Of a stretch of 64,000 nt of DNA, positions 35,839 through 44,962 are shown one piece after another (within the stretch, counting starts at the first letter, position 1; each line of letters opens with the position of its first letter). Source of the stretch: an uncultured Prevotellaceae bacterium (GTDB lineage: Bacteria; Bacteroidota; Bacteroidia; Bacteroidales; Bacteroidaceae); the NCBI GenBank assembly GCA_900316285.1, contig ONCG01000014.1:46279-110278 (forward strand), given 5' to 3'. A program made the position numbers and the translations under genes. Under the pieces are notes generated by a model that saw nothing but the letters and a program-made list of their open reading frames with translations, was not told where the DNA came from and ran no database searches.

Positions 35839-37050
35839 ATGATTGAGCGTCAGATTATTCAGCACTTCACCGACGACGACCTCTATAAGTTGTCGATGTG
35901 CTGTGCCGTGATTGACAATTTCCCACGTGCTCAGGTGAAGTATCAGTTCGTCGATCGCGACAACACCGTCTATCCTGAAGGCTTCGCCGATGAGGTGATG
36001 CATCAGATAGAACTCTTGGAGAATGTCTTCATCACCGATGAGGAAGTCTACTTCATGCGCAAGCGTTGTTCCTACATTCCCGGGTGGTTCTATCGCTACC
36101 TGCGCGGCTTCCACTACAACCGCAAGTGGGTGAAGGTGTGGCAGGACGAGGAGCGCCACCTGCACATCGAGTTCGAAGGCAACTGGAGCGATACCATCCT
36201 GCTCGAGGTGAAGGTATTGGCTATCGTCTCGGAGCTATATTACGAAATCACCGGTCAGGCCGACAAACTCGACTACGAGGAGTGCTATCGCAAGTCGTAC
36301 AACAAGGCCGAGCGATTGCTCGAGGCTGGTTGCGTGTATAGCGACTTCGGAACTCGTCGGCGTGCATCGTTCAAGGCCGAGGAGACGGTGGTGAGAGCGA
36401 TGCGCGATTGTCAGGAGTCACGCGAGTGGAAAGGTCGCTTCGTAGGCACGAGCAACGTGTATCTCGCCATGAAGTACAACCTCACGCCCGTAGGCACGAT
36501 GGCCCATGAGTTCGTGTGCGCTATTGCCGGCATGTATGGCCCACAGATGGCCAACCACATGGCGATGGATGCCTGGCGCCACACCTTCCGCGGAGCCCTT
36601 GGAACGTTCCTCTACGATAGCTTCGGCTGGGACATCTTCTCGATGAACTTCTCTGAGGACTTTGCCAACCTCTTCAAGGGCTTGCGCATCGATAGCGGCG
36701 ACAACCACGAGCAGCTCATGAAGATTGCCGCCAAGTATGAGCAGCTGGGCATCGACCCGCGCTCGAAGCAGGTCATCTTCTCGAATGCCCTCGACACCGA
36801 TCGCGCGATTGCCATTCAGAAGTATGCCGTCGACTATTGTCAGCCGTCGTTTGGTATCGGCACGCACTTCACCAACGACTTCGAGGGCATCAAGCCTCGC
36901 AACATCGTCATCAAGTTGGTGGCCGTGAAGATTACGGAGTCGTGGACGTTCTACAACGATACGTGCAAGCTGAGCGAGGACAAGGGCAAGCATACCGGCA
37001 AACCCGACGTGATAGAACGCTTCAAGAAGGCAGTGAATTTCCAGGAGTAG
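35839..37050 (+). CDS. pncB: Nicotinate phosphoribosyltransferase
   Basis: 403 residues, the typical length. The opening (IIQHFTDDDLYKLSMC), the GTSNVYLAMKYNLTPVGTMAHEF segment and FGIGTHFTNDF near the C-terminus are family hallmarks. The enzyme makes nicotinate mononucleotide from nicotinate and PRPP, using ATP, for NAD salvage. Stands alone after the long-loop terminator; no TAnnTTTG promoter was spotted. Confidence 0.95.
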   Translation: MIERQIIQHFTDDDLYKLSMCCAVIDNFPRAQVKYQFVDRDNTVYPEGFADEVMHQIELLENVFITDEEVYFMRKRCSYIPGWFYRYLRGFHYNRKWVKVWQDEERHLHIEFEGNWSDTILLEVKVLAIVSELYYEITGQADKLDYEECYRKSYNKAERLLEAGCVYSDFGTRRRASFKAEETVVRAMRDCQESREWKGRFVGTSNVYLAMKYNLTPVGTMAHEFVCAIAGMYGPQMANHMAMDAWRHTFRGALGTFLYDSFGWDIFSMNFSEDFANLFKGLRIDSGDNHEQLMKIAAKYEQLGIDPRSKQVIFSNALDTDRAIAIQKYAVDYCQPSFGIGTHFTNDFEGIKPRNIVIKLVAVKITESWTFYNDTCKLSEDKGKHTGKPDVIERFKKAVNFQE

Positions 37051-37064
37051 GGGAGTAATGTGTT

Positions 37065-37230
37065 TTTATCGGAAAGAAATTAAAATAATTATCATAATTT
37101 CGTTCAGAAAATATATTTAGGAATCTATATAGAATTTGTCCCTACATGTGAGGGTCAAAAGGAATATTTAACTACCTATAATTATTGATGGAAATAATTA
37201 TTCTAATTATGATAATTTCTTTCCGATAAA
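37065..37230. repeat. MITE-like element E1 (TTTATCGGAAAGAAATT ends)
   Basis: 166 bp with 17-bp perfect terminal inverted repeats (TTTATCGGAAAGAAATT and its complement) and further inner matches (ATCATAATT, AATAATT) in swapped order. The interior includes a CCCTACATGTGAGGG scrap. A second, shorter copy lies at 58870-58970 and a degenerate one near 44480. It lies between pncB and the convergent AlbA_2 gene. Confidence 0.8.
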
Positions 37231-37291
37231 TACTACATGGCCAGACTTCTGAAGTATAATTCTATATAATTTCTATAATCACACATGATGC

Positions 37292-37924
37292 TCAGCGGGC
37301 CGAGAAAAGGAACTGGTGGGCATCATATTTCCATTGTGCCAAGTCGTAGCGAATGAAGCGGGCAAGTAGGTTGATGACTTGCTGGCGGGGAAGGCGTGTG
37401 CGACGGGTGAGCTGGTTGAGCGTCATCGGCGGGTTGTTTTGCAAGGTTTCGAGCACAAGGGTGTGCGATTCCTCGAACGTGGTGACAACGGGTCGGGGCG
37501 ATTGCTGCTCGCGCCAAAGCCGAAGGTGAACGGGCGAGGCCAGGATGTTCTCGTCGTTGATGCGGATGTAGGCGTTACGCTCATCTTTTTCCTTGCTCAG
37601 GGCGAAGATGGGGCGCTTGTCGGAAGGCGGCACCGTCGCAATGACCACCGTTCGTCCACCCACGTTATGCGTGTCGAAGCGAATGGAGGGCTGAGGTCGG
37701 CAATAGGTGTAGGCCGCCGCGTGCATCATGTAGATTTCCTCTTCTGAGCGCACGCCAGCCACTTGTCCGTCGTCACGCACGCCGATGAGCAGGCGACCAC
37801 CATCCGTATTGGCAAATGCCGATACCGACTTGGCAAGTTTCGGGGCATCAGTAATCTTGTATTTGAAGTCCTGTTGCTGATGCTCGCCTTGGTTGATGAG
37901 GCTGAGGATGTAGTTGCCTTTCAT
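37292..37924 (-). CDS. AlbA_2 domain (Schlafen-like) DNA-binding protein
   Basis: 210 residues with the start at 37924; the longer frame to 38035 is made only of a palindromic repeat. The AlbA_2 (formerly AAA_4) domain covers about 10-130: HQQQDFKYKITDAPKLAKSV, SAFANTDGGRLLIGVRDDG, VNVGGRTVV-like strand. The C-terminal 70 residues look like a winged helix (PPMTLNQLTRRTRLPRQQVI). Such proteins are mostly transcriptional regulators or helicase relatives; the target is unknown. It follows uvrA on the same strand, separated by a palindromic element. Confidence 0.8.
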   Translation of the reverse strand: MKGNYILSLINQGEHQQQDFKYKITDAPKLAKSVSAFANTDGGRLLIGVRDDGQVAGVRSEEEIYMMHAAAYTYCRPQPSIRFDTHNVGGRTVVIATVPPSDKRPIFALSKEKDERNAYIRINDENILASPVHLRLWREQQSPRPVVTTFEESHTLVLETLQNNPPMTLNQLTRRTRLPRQQVINLLARFIRYDLAQWKYDAHQFLFSAR

Positions 37925-37955
37925 TCTGACACGATTGCCTTTATTGGTTTGCAGA

Positions 37956-38029
37956 TGTAGGGACGCGACGTGTCGCGTAACTGGAGTTAGCATTTCCCCA
38001 TCCAGAACGCGGCACGCCGCGTCCCTACA
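37956..38029. repeat. Palindromic element B1 (TGTAGGGACGCG...)
   Basis: 74 bp beginning TGTAGGGACGCGACGTGTCG and ending in the complement of TGTAGGGACGCGGCGTGCCG. It ends three bases from the uvrA stop. Related copies lie at 50636-50780, 55920-55991 and 63942-64000, with variants at 44827-44902 and 63790-63857. Confidence 0.85.
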
Positions 38030-38031
38030 TG

Positions 38032-40905
38032 TCAATGCTTCTTTACGCGCTCCAGCTCTTCCTTGATAAAGCGGGGGGTGTAGCCCTTCTTTGAGGCTGC
38101 CACCTCCTCGGGTGTGCCGGTGGTCATGATGTTACCACCGTTGCGACCGCCTTCAGGACCCATGTCGATGATGTGGTCGGCGAGGCGGATGACGTCGAGG
38201 TTGTGCTCGATGATGATGACCGTGTTTCCGCGGTCTACCAGCCGTTGCAACACATCCATCAGAATGCGGATGTCCTCGAAGTGCAGACCCGTGGTGGGCT
38301 CGTCGAGGATGTAGAGCGTGCGGCCGGTGTCGCGCTTGGCGAGCTCCGTAGCGAGCTTTACACGCTGGCTCTCACCACCCGAGAGCGTTGTCGACGACTG
38401 GCCGAGCTTGATGTATCCGAGACCCACATCCTGTAGGGTTTTGATTTTCTGAAGAATATTCGGTACCGCCTCGAAGAACTCTACCGCTTGGTTGATGGTC
38501 ATGTCGAGCACGTCGGCAATCGACTTACCCTTGTAGCGCACCTCGAGTGTCTCGCGGTTGTAGCGCTTGCCGTGACACGCCTCGCAAGGCACCTGAATGT
38601 CGGGCAGGAAGTTCATCTCGATGGTCTTGTAGCCGTTACCTCCGCATGTCTCACAACGGCCGCCCTTCACGTTGAACGAGAAGCGACCGGGCTTGTAGCC
38701 CCGAATCTTTGCCTCGGGCAATCCCACGAAGAGCGAACGGATGTCGGCAAACACACCCGTATAGGTGGACGGATTCGAGCGTGGTGTGCGGCCGATGGGG
38801 CTCTGGTCTACGCTCACCACCTTGTCGATGTTCTCGATGCCTTCAATGGAGTCGTAGGGCATCGGCTTCTGAAGCGAACGATAGAAGTGGTGGGAGAGAA
38901 TAGGCTTCAGCGTCTCATTGATGAGCGTCGACTTTCCCGATCCGCTCACGCCCGTCACCACGATGAGCTTGCCCAGCGGGAACTCGGCGGTGACGTTCTT
39001 CAGGTTGTTCCCCCTTGCGCCACGAAGAATGATCGTCTTGCCGTTGCCTTCGCGTCGAGTGCGTTGGCGAGCATCTTTGTGACGCGCTTCATCGTAGTCG
39101 GTATCCACGATTTTCTCACCACAGAGATATTGTGCCGTGATGGTGTTGGTCTTGAGCATATCGGCTGGCTTCCCTTGGAACACCACCTCGCCGCCTTTGC
39201 GTCCGGCACGCGGGCCGATGTCGATGATGTAGTCGGCGGCAAGCATCATGTCGCGGTCGTGTTCCACCACGATGACCGAGTTGCCGATGTCGCGCAACTG
39301 CTTCAGCGAGTCGATGAGCCGTTGGTTGTCGCGTTGGTGAAGGCCGATGCTCGGCTCGTCGAGGATGTAGAGCACGTTCACCAATTGCGAGCCAATCTGT
39401 GTGGCCAGGCGAATGCGCTGACTCTCGCCACCCGATAGCGATGCCGACGGGCGGTTGAGTGCCAGGTAGTCGAGTCCCACCTCGAGCAGGAAGTCGACGC
39501 GCGAGATGAGCTCCTTGATGATTTCCTTTGCAATCTTCTGTTGCATGGGCTCCATGTGCTCCTCGGCATGTGTGAGCCAATACTTCAGGTCGTTGATGTC
39601 GAGCGAAGCCACCTCGCCGATGTTCTTATCCCAGATTCTATAGGCCAGCGACTCGCGCTTCAGGCGTTGTCCCTTGCACTCCGGACATTCGCATGTGGCC
39701 AGGAACTGGTCGGCCCATTTCTGACCTGCCGCCGAGTCGTCGTTCTCCATCACCTGTCGCAGATATTTGATGACGCCGTCGAAGGCAAGGAAGTAGTCGC
39801 TCGATGTGTGAACGAGTTCCTTGTCGATGCGCACATCCTCGAGCGAGCCGTAGAGAATCTCGTCCATCGCCTCCTGCGGAATGTCCTTCACGGGCGTCTT
39901 CAGGTTCAGCTCATACTTGTGTAGCAGAGCGTCTATCTGCCAGAATATCAATTGGTTCTTGTATTTCCCTAAAGGAATGATTGCACCCTCGTAGATGCTC
40001 AGCTTCTGGTCGGGGATGACCTTCGAGAGGTCAATTTCGTTCACCGTTCCCAACCCCTTGCACTTCGGGCAGGCACCCTCGGGAGAGTTGAACGAGAAGA
40101 TGTTTGGAGCCGCCTCGCCGTAGGAGAGACCCGTGACGGGGTCCATGAGTTGTTTCGAGAAGTTGCGCACGGCACCCGTCTCCTTGTCCATGATCATCAG
40201 CGTGCCCTCGCCCTGCTTCATCGCCTGCTCCACGCTTTGCTTCAGCCGCTGGTCGTCCTTGCCCTGCACCTTCAGCTTGTCGATGACCACCTCGATGTTG
40301 TGGTTCTTGTAGCGGTCGACCTTCATGCCGCGTTCAATCTCGACGATTGCCCCGTCTACTCGCACATAGAGATACCCCTTGCGTCGCATCGACTCGAAGA
40401 GCTCGCGATAGTGGCCCTTGCGTTGCTTCACCAGCGGTGCCAGGATGTAGATGGGTCGGCCGATGTAGTCGTCGAGAATCATCGTGAGCACCTGCTCCTC
40501 GGTGTATTTCACCATTCTCTCGCCCGACATATAGCTATAAGCCGTGCCGGCTCGCGCATAGAGCAGGCGCAGGTAGTCGTAGATTTCGGTGGTCGTGCCC
40601 ACCGTCGAGCGAGGATTCTTGTTAGTGGTCTTCTGTTCGATGCTGATGACGGGCGAGAGACCGGTTATCTTGTCCACGTCGGGGCGTTCCATGTTGCCCA
40701 GAAAGTTGCGGGCATAGGCCGAGAAGGTCTCGATATATCGGCGTTGTCCTTCGGCAAAGATGGTGTCGAAGGCCAGCGATGACTTACCCGATCCCGATAG
40801 TCCAGTGATGACGGTCAGCGCATTGCGTGGTATCTCAACATCGATGTTTTTCAGGTTATGCACGCGTGCGCCCCATACATTTATTTTTTCGTCTTCCCGT
40901 TGCAT
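38032..40905 (-). CDS. uvrA: Excinuclease ABC subunit A
   Basis: 957 residues. It has two ABC ATPase modules with Walker A motifs (GLSGSGKSS near 33-41; GVSGSGKST near 645) and signature motifs ([30 protein letters not shown]), plus zinc fingers ([25 protein letters not shown] ... [10 protein letters not shown]). UvrA finds bulky DNA lesions and loads UvrB in nucleotide excision repair. A G-run repeat lies just upstream of its start. Full length, no anomaly seen. Confidence 0.97.
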   Translation of the reverse strand: MQREDEKINVWGARVHNLKNIDVEIPRNALTVITGLSGSGKSSLAFDTIFAEGQRRYIETFSAYARNFLGNMERPDVDKITGLSPVISIEQKTTNKNPRSTVGTTTEIYDYLRLLYARAGTAYSYMSGERMVKYTEEQVLTMILDDYIGRPIYILAPLVKQRKGHYRELFESMRRKGYLYVRVDGAIVEIERGMKVDRYKNHNIEVVIDKLKVQGKDDQRLKQSVEQAMKQGEGTLMIMDKETGAVRNFSKQLMDPVTGLSYGEAAPNIFSFNSPEGACPKCKGLGTVNEIDLSKVIPDQKLSIYEGAIIPLGKYKNQLIFWQIDALLHKYELNLKTPVKDIPQEAMDEILYGSLEDVRIDKELVHTSSDYFLAFDGVIKYLRQVMENDDSAAGQKWADQFLATCECPECKGQRLKRESLAYRIWDKNIGEVASLDINDLKYWLTHAEEHMEPMQQKIAKEIIKELISRVDFLLEVGLDYLALNRPSASLSGGESQRIRLATQIGSQLVNVLYILDEPSIGLHQRDNQRLIDSLKQLRDIGNSVIVVEHDRDMMLAADYIIDIGPRAGRKGGEVVFQGKPADMLKTNTITAQYLCGEKIVDTDYDEARHKDARQRTRREGNGKTIILRGARGNNLKNVTAEFPLGKLIVVTGVSGSGKSTLINETLKPILSHHFYRSLQKPMPYDSIEGIENIDKVVSVDQSPIGRTPRSNPSTYTGVFADIRSLFVGLPEAKIRGYKPGRFSFNVKGGRCETCGGNGYKTIEMNFLPDIQVPCEACHGKRYNRETLEVRYKGKSIADVLDMTINQAVEFFEAVPNILQKIKTLQDVGLGYIKLGQSSTTLSGGESQRVKLATELAKRDTGRTLYILDEPTTGLHFEDIRILMDVLQRLVDRGNTVIIIEHNLDVIRLADHIIDMGPEGGRNGGNIMTTGTPEEVAASKKGYTPRFIKEELERVKKH

Positions 40906-40930
40906 TTAAACAATTTTTTATTGAAGGGTT

Positions 40931-40970
40931 TAAAGGGGAGAAAAGGGGAGAAAAGGGGAGAAAAGGGACG
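40931..40970. repeat. G-run repeat upstream of uvrA
   Basis: AAAGGGGAGAAAAGGGGAG continues to four G-runs spaced by six bases, followed by GACGAATGCT. The same sequence occurs downstream of miaA at 29254-29320. Four evenly spaced G-runs could fold as a G-quadruplex on the + strand. Confidence 0.7.
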
Positions 40971-41081
40971 AATGCTTTGTGGCCCAACCTCTCAACTCTC
41001 CGTACGACGCGAAGCGGAGAAAGAGCTCTCAACTAACTCTAAACTCTAATCTCTCAACTCTCAACACTAAACTCTCAACTT

Positions 41082-41825
41082 CTACTCCATATTATTCACT
41101 CCCGTGTCCTCGGTGAAGCCGCGGAGAAGGTTCACGTCGGTGTGGAAGTTGTAGACGCGGCCGTCGGCACCCTTCGCCTTCACGAGGCAGTAGTAGACGC
41201 CCTGCGCCACATCCTTGCCCTTGTATTTGCCGTCCCAGCCGCCGGCGGGGTCGTGCCACTCATAGAGCTTCTGTCCCCAGCGGTTGAAGATGTAGCCGTG
41301 GAACTCTACGATGCTCTTGTAGTTGCTCTTGGCACCATAGATGTTGTTGATGTCGTCGCCGTTGTTGGGCGAGAAGGCGTTGGGCATCTCCAGGTGGCTC
41401 TCGGAAATCGACACCGTGAGTTTCTCGGCATCCTGCCAGTATTCCTCTGTGTATGGCACGGTGTCGGTGCCCTGTGTGAAGATGGCGTAAAGCTCCACCT
41501 TGTGCATGCCCGCCCGGGTGAACGTCACCTCGGTGTCCTCTTCGTACCTAATAAGATAAGGTGTCTCCTCCTCGTGTCCTTGCAGGTCGGTGAGTGTGAA
41601 GCGCCATTCGTAGTAGGCATTCCATCCCGCTGTGTTCTGGGCATTGGCCTTGAAGCTCACGACGAGGGGTGCCGAGCCTGAGAACGACTTACCCGACTGC
41701 TCGCCCTCCTCCGTCGAGGTGGCGTAGCCGATGGGGTCGATGGTAGGGATCTCGTCGTCGGCGTTGGCCGCGGTGCTCATCACCAATAGTGCCACGATGG
41801 CGGTTATGATTCTTTTCATTTCCAT
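41082..41825 (-). CDS. Secreted protein with type B T9SS C-terminal domain (CHU_C)
   Basis: 247 residues; the ATG at 41819 is an alternative start. After a signal peptide there is a beta-sandwich (about 30-155). The C-terminal 90 residues are the gliding-motility-associated domain used as type B type IX secretion signal: MPNAFSPNNGDDINN, FNRWGQKLYEW, GWDGKYKGKDVAQGVYYCLV. The protein should cross the outer membrane. It has its own promoter (41854-41884, minus) and is divergent from the LysM gene. Confidence 0.88.
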   Translation of the reverse strand: MEMKRIITAIVALLVMSTAANADDEIPTIDPIGYATSTEEGEQSGKSFSGSAPLVVSFKANAQNTAGWNAYYEWRFTLTDLQGHEEETPYLIRYEEDTEVTFTRAGMHKVELYAIFTQGTDTVPYTEEYWQDAEKLTVSISESHLEMPNAFSPNNGDDINNIYGAKSNYKSIVEFHGYIFNRWGQKLYEWHDPAGGWDGKYKGKDVAQGVYYCLVKAKGADGRVYNFHTDVNLLRGFTEDTGVNNME

Positions 41826-41853
41826 TTTTCTTCCTTGTTTCAGTTTATCCCGG

Positions 41854-41884
41854 CAAAGTTACTAAAAATCGAGCGCTGAACAAA
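41854..41884 (-). promoter_or_regulatory. Promoter of the type B T9SS cargo gene
   Basis: On the minus strand TTTG (41881-41884) and TAACTTTG (41854-41861) are separated by 19 bp. Confidence 0.7.
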
Positions 41885-42049
41885 AGAAACTCGTTTCTTT
41901 TTTAAGCCGAGATAAAATAACTTCGCGATTTAAATCGCAAAGATAATGAAAAGCGAGCGAAATACAAAAAGATTTTCTTCTTTTTTGATTTCGTAACACG
42001 TTGAAAGTCGCTTTTTCAGGTAAACGGGCAAAAAAATCGGCTTTCGTAA

Positions 42050-42079
42050 TTTGTAATTCATAATTATTTTGTATTTTTG
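42050..42079 (+). promoter_or_regulatory. Promoter of the LysM gene
   Basis: TTTG (42050-42053) and TATTTTTG (42072-42079), 18 bp apart; the ATG at 42101 follows, giving a leader of about 15 nt. Confidence 0.65.
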
Positions 42080-42100
42080 TGCTCTGAAAACGAAATACGC

Positions 42101-43465
42101 ATGACGATGAGACATTATTTCAGACATATCGCGTTGGCTTTTGCCTGCATGCTGAGCCTTTCTACGCTGGCACAGACCACCCAGTGGCGCGACATCTACA
42201 CGGCGAAGAAGAAAGACACCATCTTCGGTATTGCCCGCAAGTACAACATCACCGTTGACGAGCTCGTCGAGGCCAATCCCGCCATGAAGGGCGACGGCTA
42301 CAAGCTGAAGAAGGGCGAGACGGTGTTCATTCCTTTCGAGAAGACCAAGGCCGACCTCGAGGCCGAGAAGGAGAAGAAGTCGCAGACGGCGCGTACCGAT
42401 GTGCGCACGCGAGCCATCCGCGTGGGCGTGATGCTTCCCCTGCACAATGTCGATGGCGACGGACGCCGCATGGTGGAGTACTATCGCGGCATCCTCATGG
42501 CTTGCGACAGTTTGCGGCGGGCCGGCATCTCGGCCGACATCAGCGCGTGGAACGTAGCCATCGACGCCGACATTCGCCAGACGCTCATCCAGAACAAAGC
42601 CAGCGAGTGCGACATCATCTTCGGACCACTCTACACCAAGCAGGTGAAGCCCTTGGCCGAGTTCTGCCGCACCTACGACATCCGCATGGTCATCCCGTTC
42701 TCCATTAGTGGCGACGACGTCACCCGCTATCCGCAGATCTTCCAGGTCTACCAGCCTCTGGAGCAGCAGACGCAAGATGCCGTGAACGCCTTCCTCGAGC
42801 GCTTCCCGCAGAACCACGTGGTGTTCATCGATTGCAACGACTCCACCTCGCGCAAGGGAGTTTTTACTACTGCCCTTCGCAAGCAGCTCGATGCACGCAA
42901 GCAGTCGTATAACATCACCAATCTCACCACCGCCGACGACCTGTTCCAGAAGGCTTTCAACCGTCAGAAGACCAACGTGGTGGTGATCAACACCGGTCGC
43001 TCGCCCGAGCTCAACCAGACGCTTGCCAAGCTCGACCGCCTGCGCTCGCGTGATGCCGGCATCGCCATTGCCCTCTACGGGTATACGGATTGGCTGATGT
43101 ACACGAAGGTCTACAACGACTATTTCCACCGTTACGACACCTATATTCCTACGAACTTCTTCTACAACGCCGCCTCGAAGTCCACGCAGACGCTCGAGCA
43201 GAACTACAAGAAGTGGTTCCATCAGGACATGCAATATGCGCTGCCGCGCTTCGCCATCACCGGCTACGACCACGCCCAGTACTTCCTGCGCGGACTCCAT
43301 CAGTATGGCGCCGACTTCCGTGGAACCAAGCAGCAGCGGGTGGGCTCGCCGATGCAGACGCCGCTCCACTTCAAGCCCGCGGCAACGGGTGGCGGCATGC
43401 AGAACGCCCAGTTCATGTTGGTGCACTACAAACCCAACAAGACCATCGAGGCGATTAACTATTAG
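42101..43465 (+). CDS. LysM plus periplasmic-binding-protein-like (PBP1-fold) protein
   Basis: 454 residues from the ATG at 42101; upstream in-frame codons overlap the promoter. A signal peptide ends near residue 24, one LysM domain (about 32-78: DTIFGIARKYNITVDELVEAN) binds peptidoglycan, and residues 110-440 form a type 1 periplasmic-binding fold (IRVGVMLPL, CDIIFGPLYTKQVKPLAEFC, FAITGYDHAQYFL). Such LysM-PBP fusions are common in Bacteroidetes and their ligand is usually unknown. No transporter genes are adjacent. Confidence 0.85.
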   Translation: MTMRHYFRHIALAFACMLSLSTLAQTTQWRDIYTAKKKDTIFGIARKYNITVDELVEANPAMKGDGYKLKKGETVFIPFEKTKADLEAEKEKKSQTARTDVRTRAIRVGVMLPLHNVDGDGRRMVEYYRGILMACDSLRRAGISADISAWNVAIDADIRQTLIQNKASECDIIFGPLYTKQVKPLAEFCRTYDIRMVIPFSISGDDVTRYPQIFQVYQPLEQQTQDAVNAFLERFPQNHVVFIDCNDSTSRKGVFTTALRKQLDARKQSYNITNLTTADDLFQKAFNRQKTNVVVINTGRSPELNQTLAKLDRLRSRDAGIAIALYGYTDWLMYTKVYNDYFHRYDTYIPTNFFYNAASKSTQTLEQNYKKWFHQDMQYALPRFAITGYDHAQYFLRGLHQYGADFRGTKQQRVGSPMQTPLHFKPAATGGGMQNAQFMLVHYKPNKTIEAINY

Positions 43466-43700
43466 GCGCCTGCGGCGCGGGTAAAGTCGCTACGCGACGG
43501 GTAAGGCCCTTCGGGCGTGTATAGTCGCTTCGCGACGGGTAAAGCGCTTCGCGCGTGTAAGGTTTAAGGTTTAAAGGCGCTTCGGGCGTGTAGGGGCAGA
43601 CCCCCGTGTCTGCCCGAGCAATTTCGCTTAGCAACGTTCAAACGGTTAGGCGCTTTGCAGCATTCATGGCCCTACGGGGCGAATCAATGCCCTTCGGGGC
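43466..43700. repeat. Second TTCG-hairpin array with one family A arm
   Basis: Hairpins GGCGCCTGCGGCGCC, GTCGCTACGCGAC, GGCCCTTCGGGCC-like, GTCGCTTCGCGAC and GCGCTTCGCGC are joined by GGGTAAAG or GTGTA linkers as at 23.9 kb. One arm of the GTAGGGGCAGAC family (43590-43616) sits inside. Further CCCTTCGGGG units reach 43700. Confidence 0.8.
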
Positions 43701-43715
43701 GATTAAAATTGTTCA

Positions 43716-44456
43716 ATGAGAAAAATTGTAACACTGTTACTCTGTTACTTCGTAACTCTGTCAGCTCTTGCACAGATTGGTGAGCATCGCAACGATTTCG
43801 CCATCGGCATCAACGGCGGCTACCAGCTCAGCAACGTGGGCTTCGTGCCGCGTGTCTCGCAAGGGTTGTTGGGCGGCTTCAGCGGCGGCCTGTCGATGCG
43901 CTATGTCTGTGAGAAATACTTCAACACCATCTGTAGCGTGCAGGGAGAGGTGAACTTCGCCCAGGCAGGATGGAAGGAGAGCATCCTCGATGAAGCCGAC
44001 CAGCCCGTTATCAATGCGACGACGGAGCTGCCAGAGGAGTATAGCCGCACCATCAACTACGTGCAGGTGCCCATCTTCGCCCATCTGGCGTGGGGTAGGG
44101 AGCAGCGCGGTGCTCAGTTCTTCTTCCAGGTAGGACCGCAGTTCGGCTATTACCTCAGCGAGAGCACCAAGAGCAACTTCAACTGGGAAGATCGCAACAT
44201 GTACGACCGTGTGAACCCCACTTGCGCACAGGACACGATGGCCGTGGAGCATAAGTTCGACTACGGCATCGCCGTCGGTGGCGGTCTGGAATACTCCGTG
44301 CCGCACGTCGGTCACTTCCAGCTCGAAGGTCGCTACTACTACGGACTTGGCAACATCTATGGCGACACGAAGCGCGACTACTTCGCCAAGTCGAACCTCG
44401 GCAGCATCGTCGTAAAGCTCACCTGGCTGTTCGATATCACCAGGACGAAGCGATAA
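43716..44456 (+). CDS. PorT-like outer-membrane beta-barrel protein
   Basis: 246 residues with a signal peptide of about 20 residues (the DNA under its core has GTTAC/GTAAC repeats). The mature part has alternating strands (FAIGINGGYQLSNVGF, GGLSMRYV, YVQVPIFAHLAWG, QVGPQFGYYLSE) and ends in a strand with aromatic and hydrophobic residues. It matches the PorT-family outer-membrane barrels of Bacteroidetes. Function not certain; the family includes T9SS components and simple porins. It is not near other T9SS machinery. Confidence 0.8.
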   Translation: MRKIVTLLLCYFVTLSALAQIGEHRNDFAIGINGGYQLSNVGFVPRVSQGLLGGFSGGLSMRYVCEKYFNTICSVQGEVNFAQAGWKESILDEADQPVINATTELPEEYSRTINYVQVPIFAHLAWGREQRGAQFFFQVGPQFGYYLSESTKSNFNWEDRNMYDRVNPTCAQDTMAVEHKFDYGIAVGGGLEYSVPHVGHFQLEGRYYYGLGNIYGDTKRDYFAKSNLGSIVVKLTWLFDITRTKR

Positions 44457-44542
44457 GAACTGTTGGGTAATATTTTTTGGTAACGGAAAGAAATTACCAG
44501 AAATTGCCAGAAATTTTATTCAGAAATGAGATGCTTTGGCAT

Positions 44543-44655
44543 GTAGGGGCAGACTCCCGTGTCTGCCCGCCATAGTGACCCTTTTTGTCCGTTGTTCGGG
44601 CAGACGACCTCCCCCAGTCCCTCCGAAGTGGGGTAGCAATAGGGTCTGCCCCTAT
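44543..44655. repeat. Family A palindrome with an inserted C-type palindrome
   Basis: The left arm is GTAGGGGCAGAC...GTCTGCCCG (44543-44569). The right arm should read CGGGCAGACACAGGGGTCTG but after CGGGCAGAC (44597-44605) it is broken by 36 bp (44606-44641: GACCTCCCCCAGTCCCTCCG then AAGTGGGG), before GGGTCTGCCCCTAT resumes (44642). Confidence 0.85.
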
Positions 44656-44665
44656 GGCTGTGTGT

Positions 44666-44766
44666 AGAGCTATGCTCCATTCGATACAAAGGCGTGCTCC
44701 GTTTGGAAAGGAGACGTGCTCCATTCAATATTGAGACGTGCTCCGTAAGACATAGAGCTATGCTCC
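44666..44766. repeat. Second 22-bp-phased palindrome array (5 units)
   Basis: Cores GCTATGC, GGCGTGC, GACGTGC, GACGTGC and GCTATGC start at 44669, 44691, 44713, 44735 and 44757, each exactly 22 bp apart and each followed by TCC. Spacer sequence varies. Confidence 0.85.
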
Positions 44767-44768
44767 GT

Positions 44769-44962
44769 GTAAGGGCAGCTCATGTGTCTGCCCGGATGCC
44801 CATGAATCCAGCACCCCACACCCGTTTGTAGGGACGGGGTTAAATCCCCGTCCGCAGGGAACTTTGCTGCTTGCTGATGGGCAATAAAGCCCATCCCTAC
44901 ATGTGGAGGGGACTCGCTGGTTGTTCGCTATTGTTCGGGCAGACACAGGGGTCTGCCCCTAC
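44769..44962. repeat. Family A arms enclosing a B-type palindrome
   Basis: Left arm GTAAGGGCAGC...GTCTGCCCG (44769-44794), right arm CGGGCAGACACAGGGGTCTG... (44936-44962). Between them, a 76-bp palindrome begins TGTAGGGACGGGG (44827) and ends CCATCCCTACA (44902). Confidence 0.75.

Noticed and set aside
37925-38035. Longer N-terminus for the AlbA_2 protein
   Set aside because: The extra 37 codons come entirely from the palindromic element B1 and the spacer; the domain begins just after the ATG at 37924.
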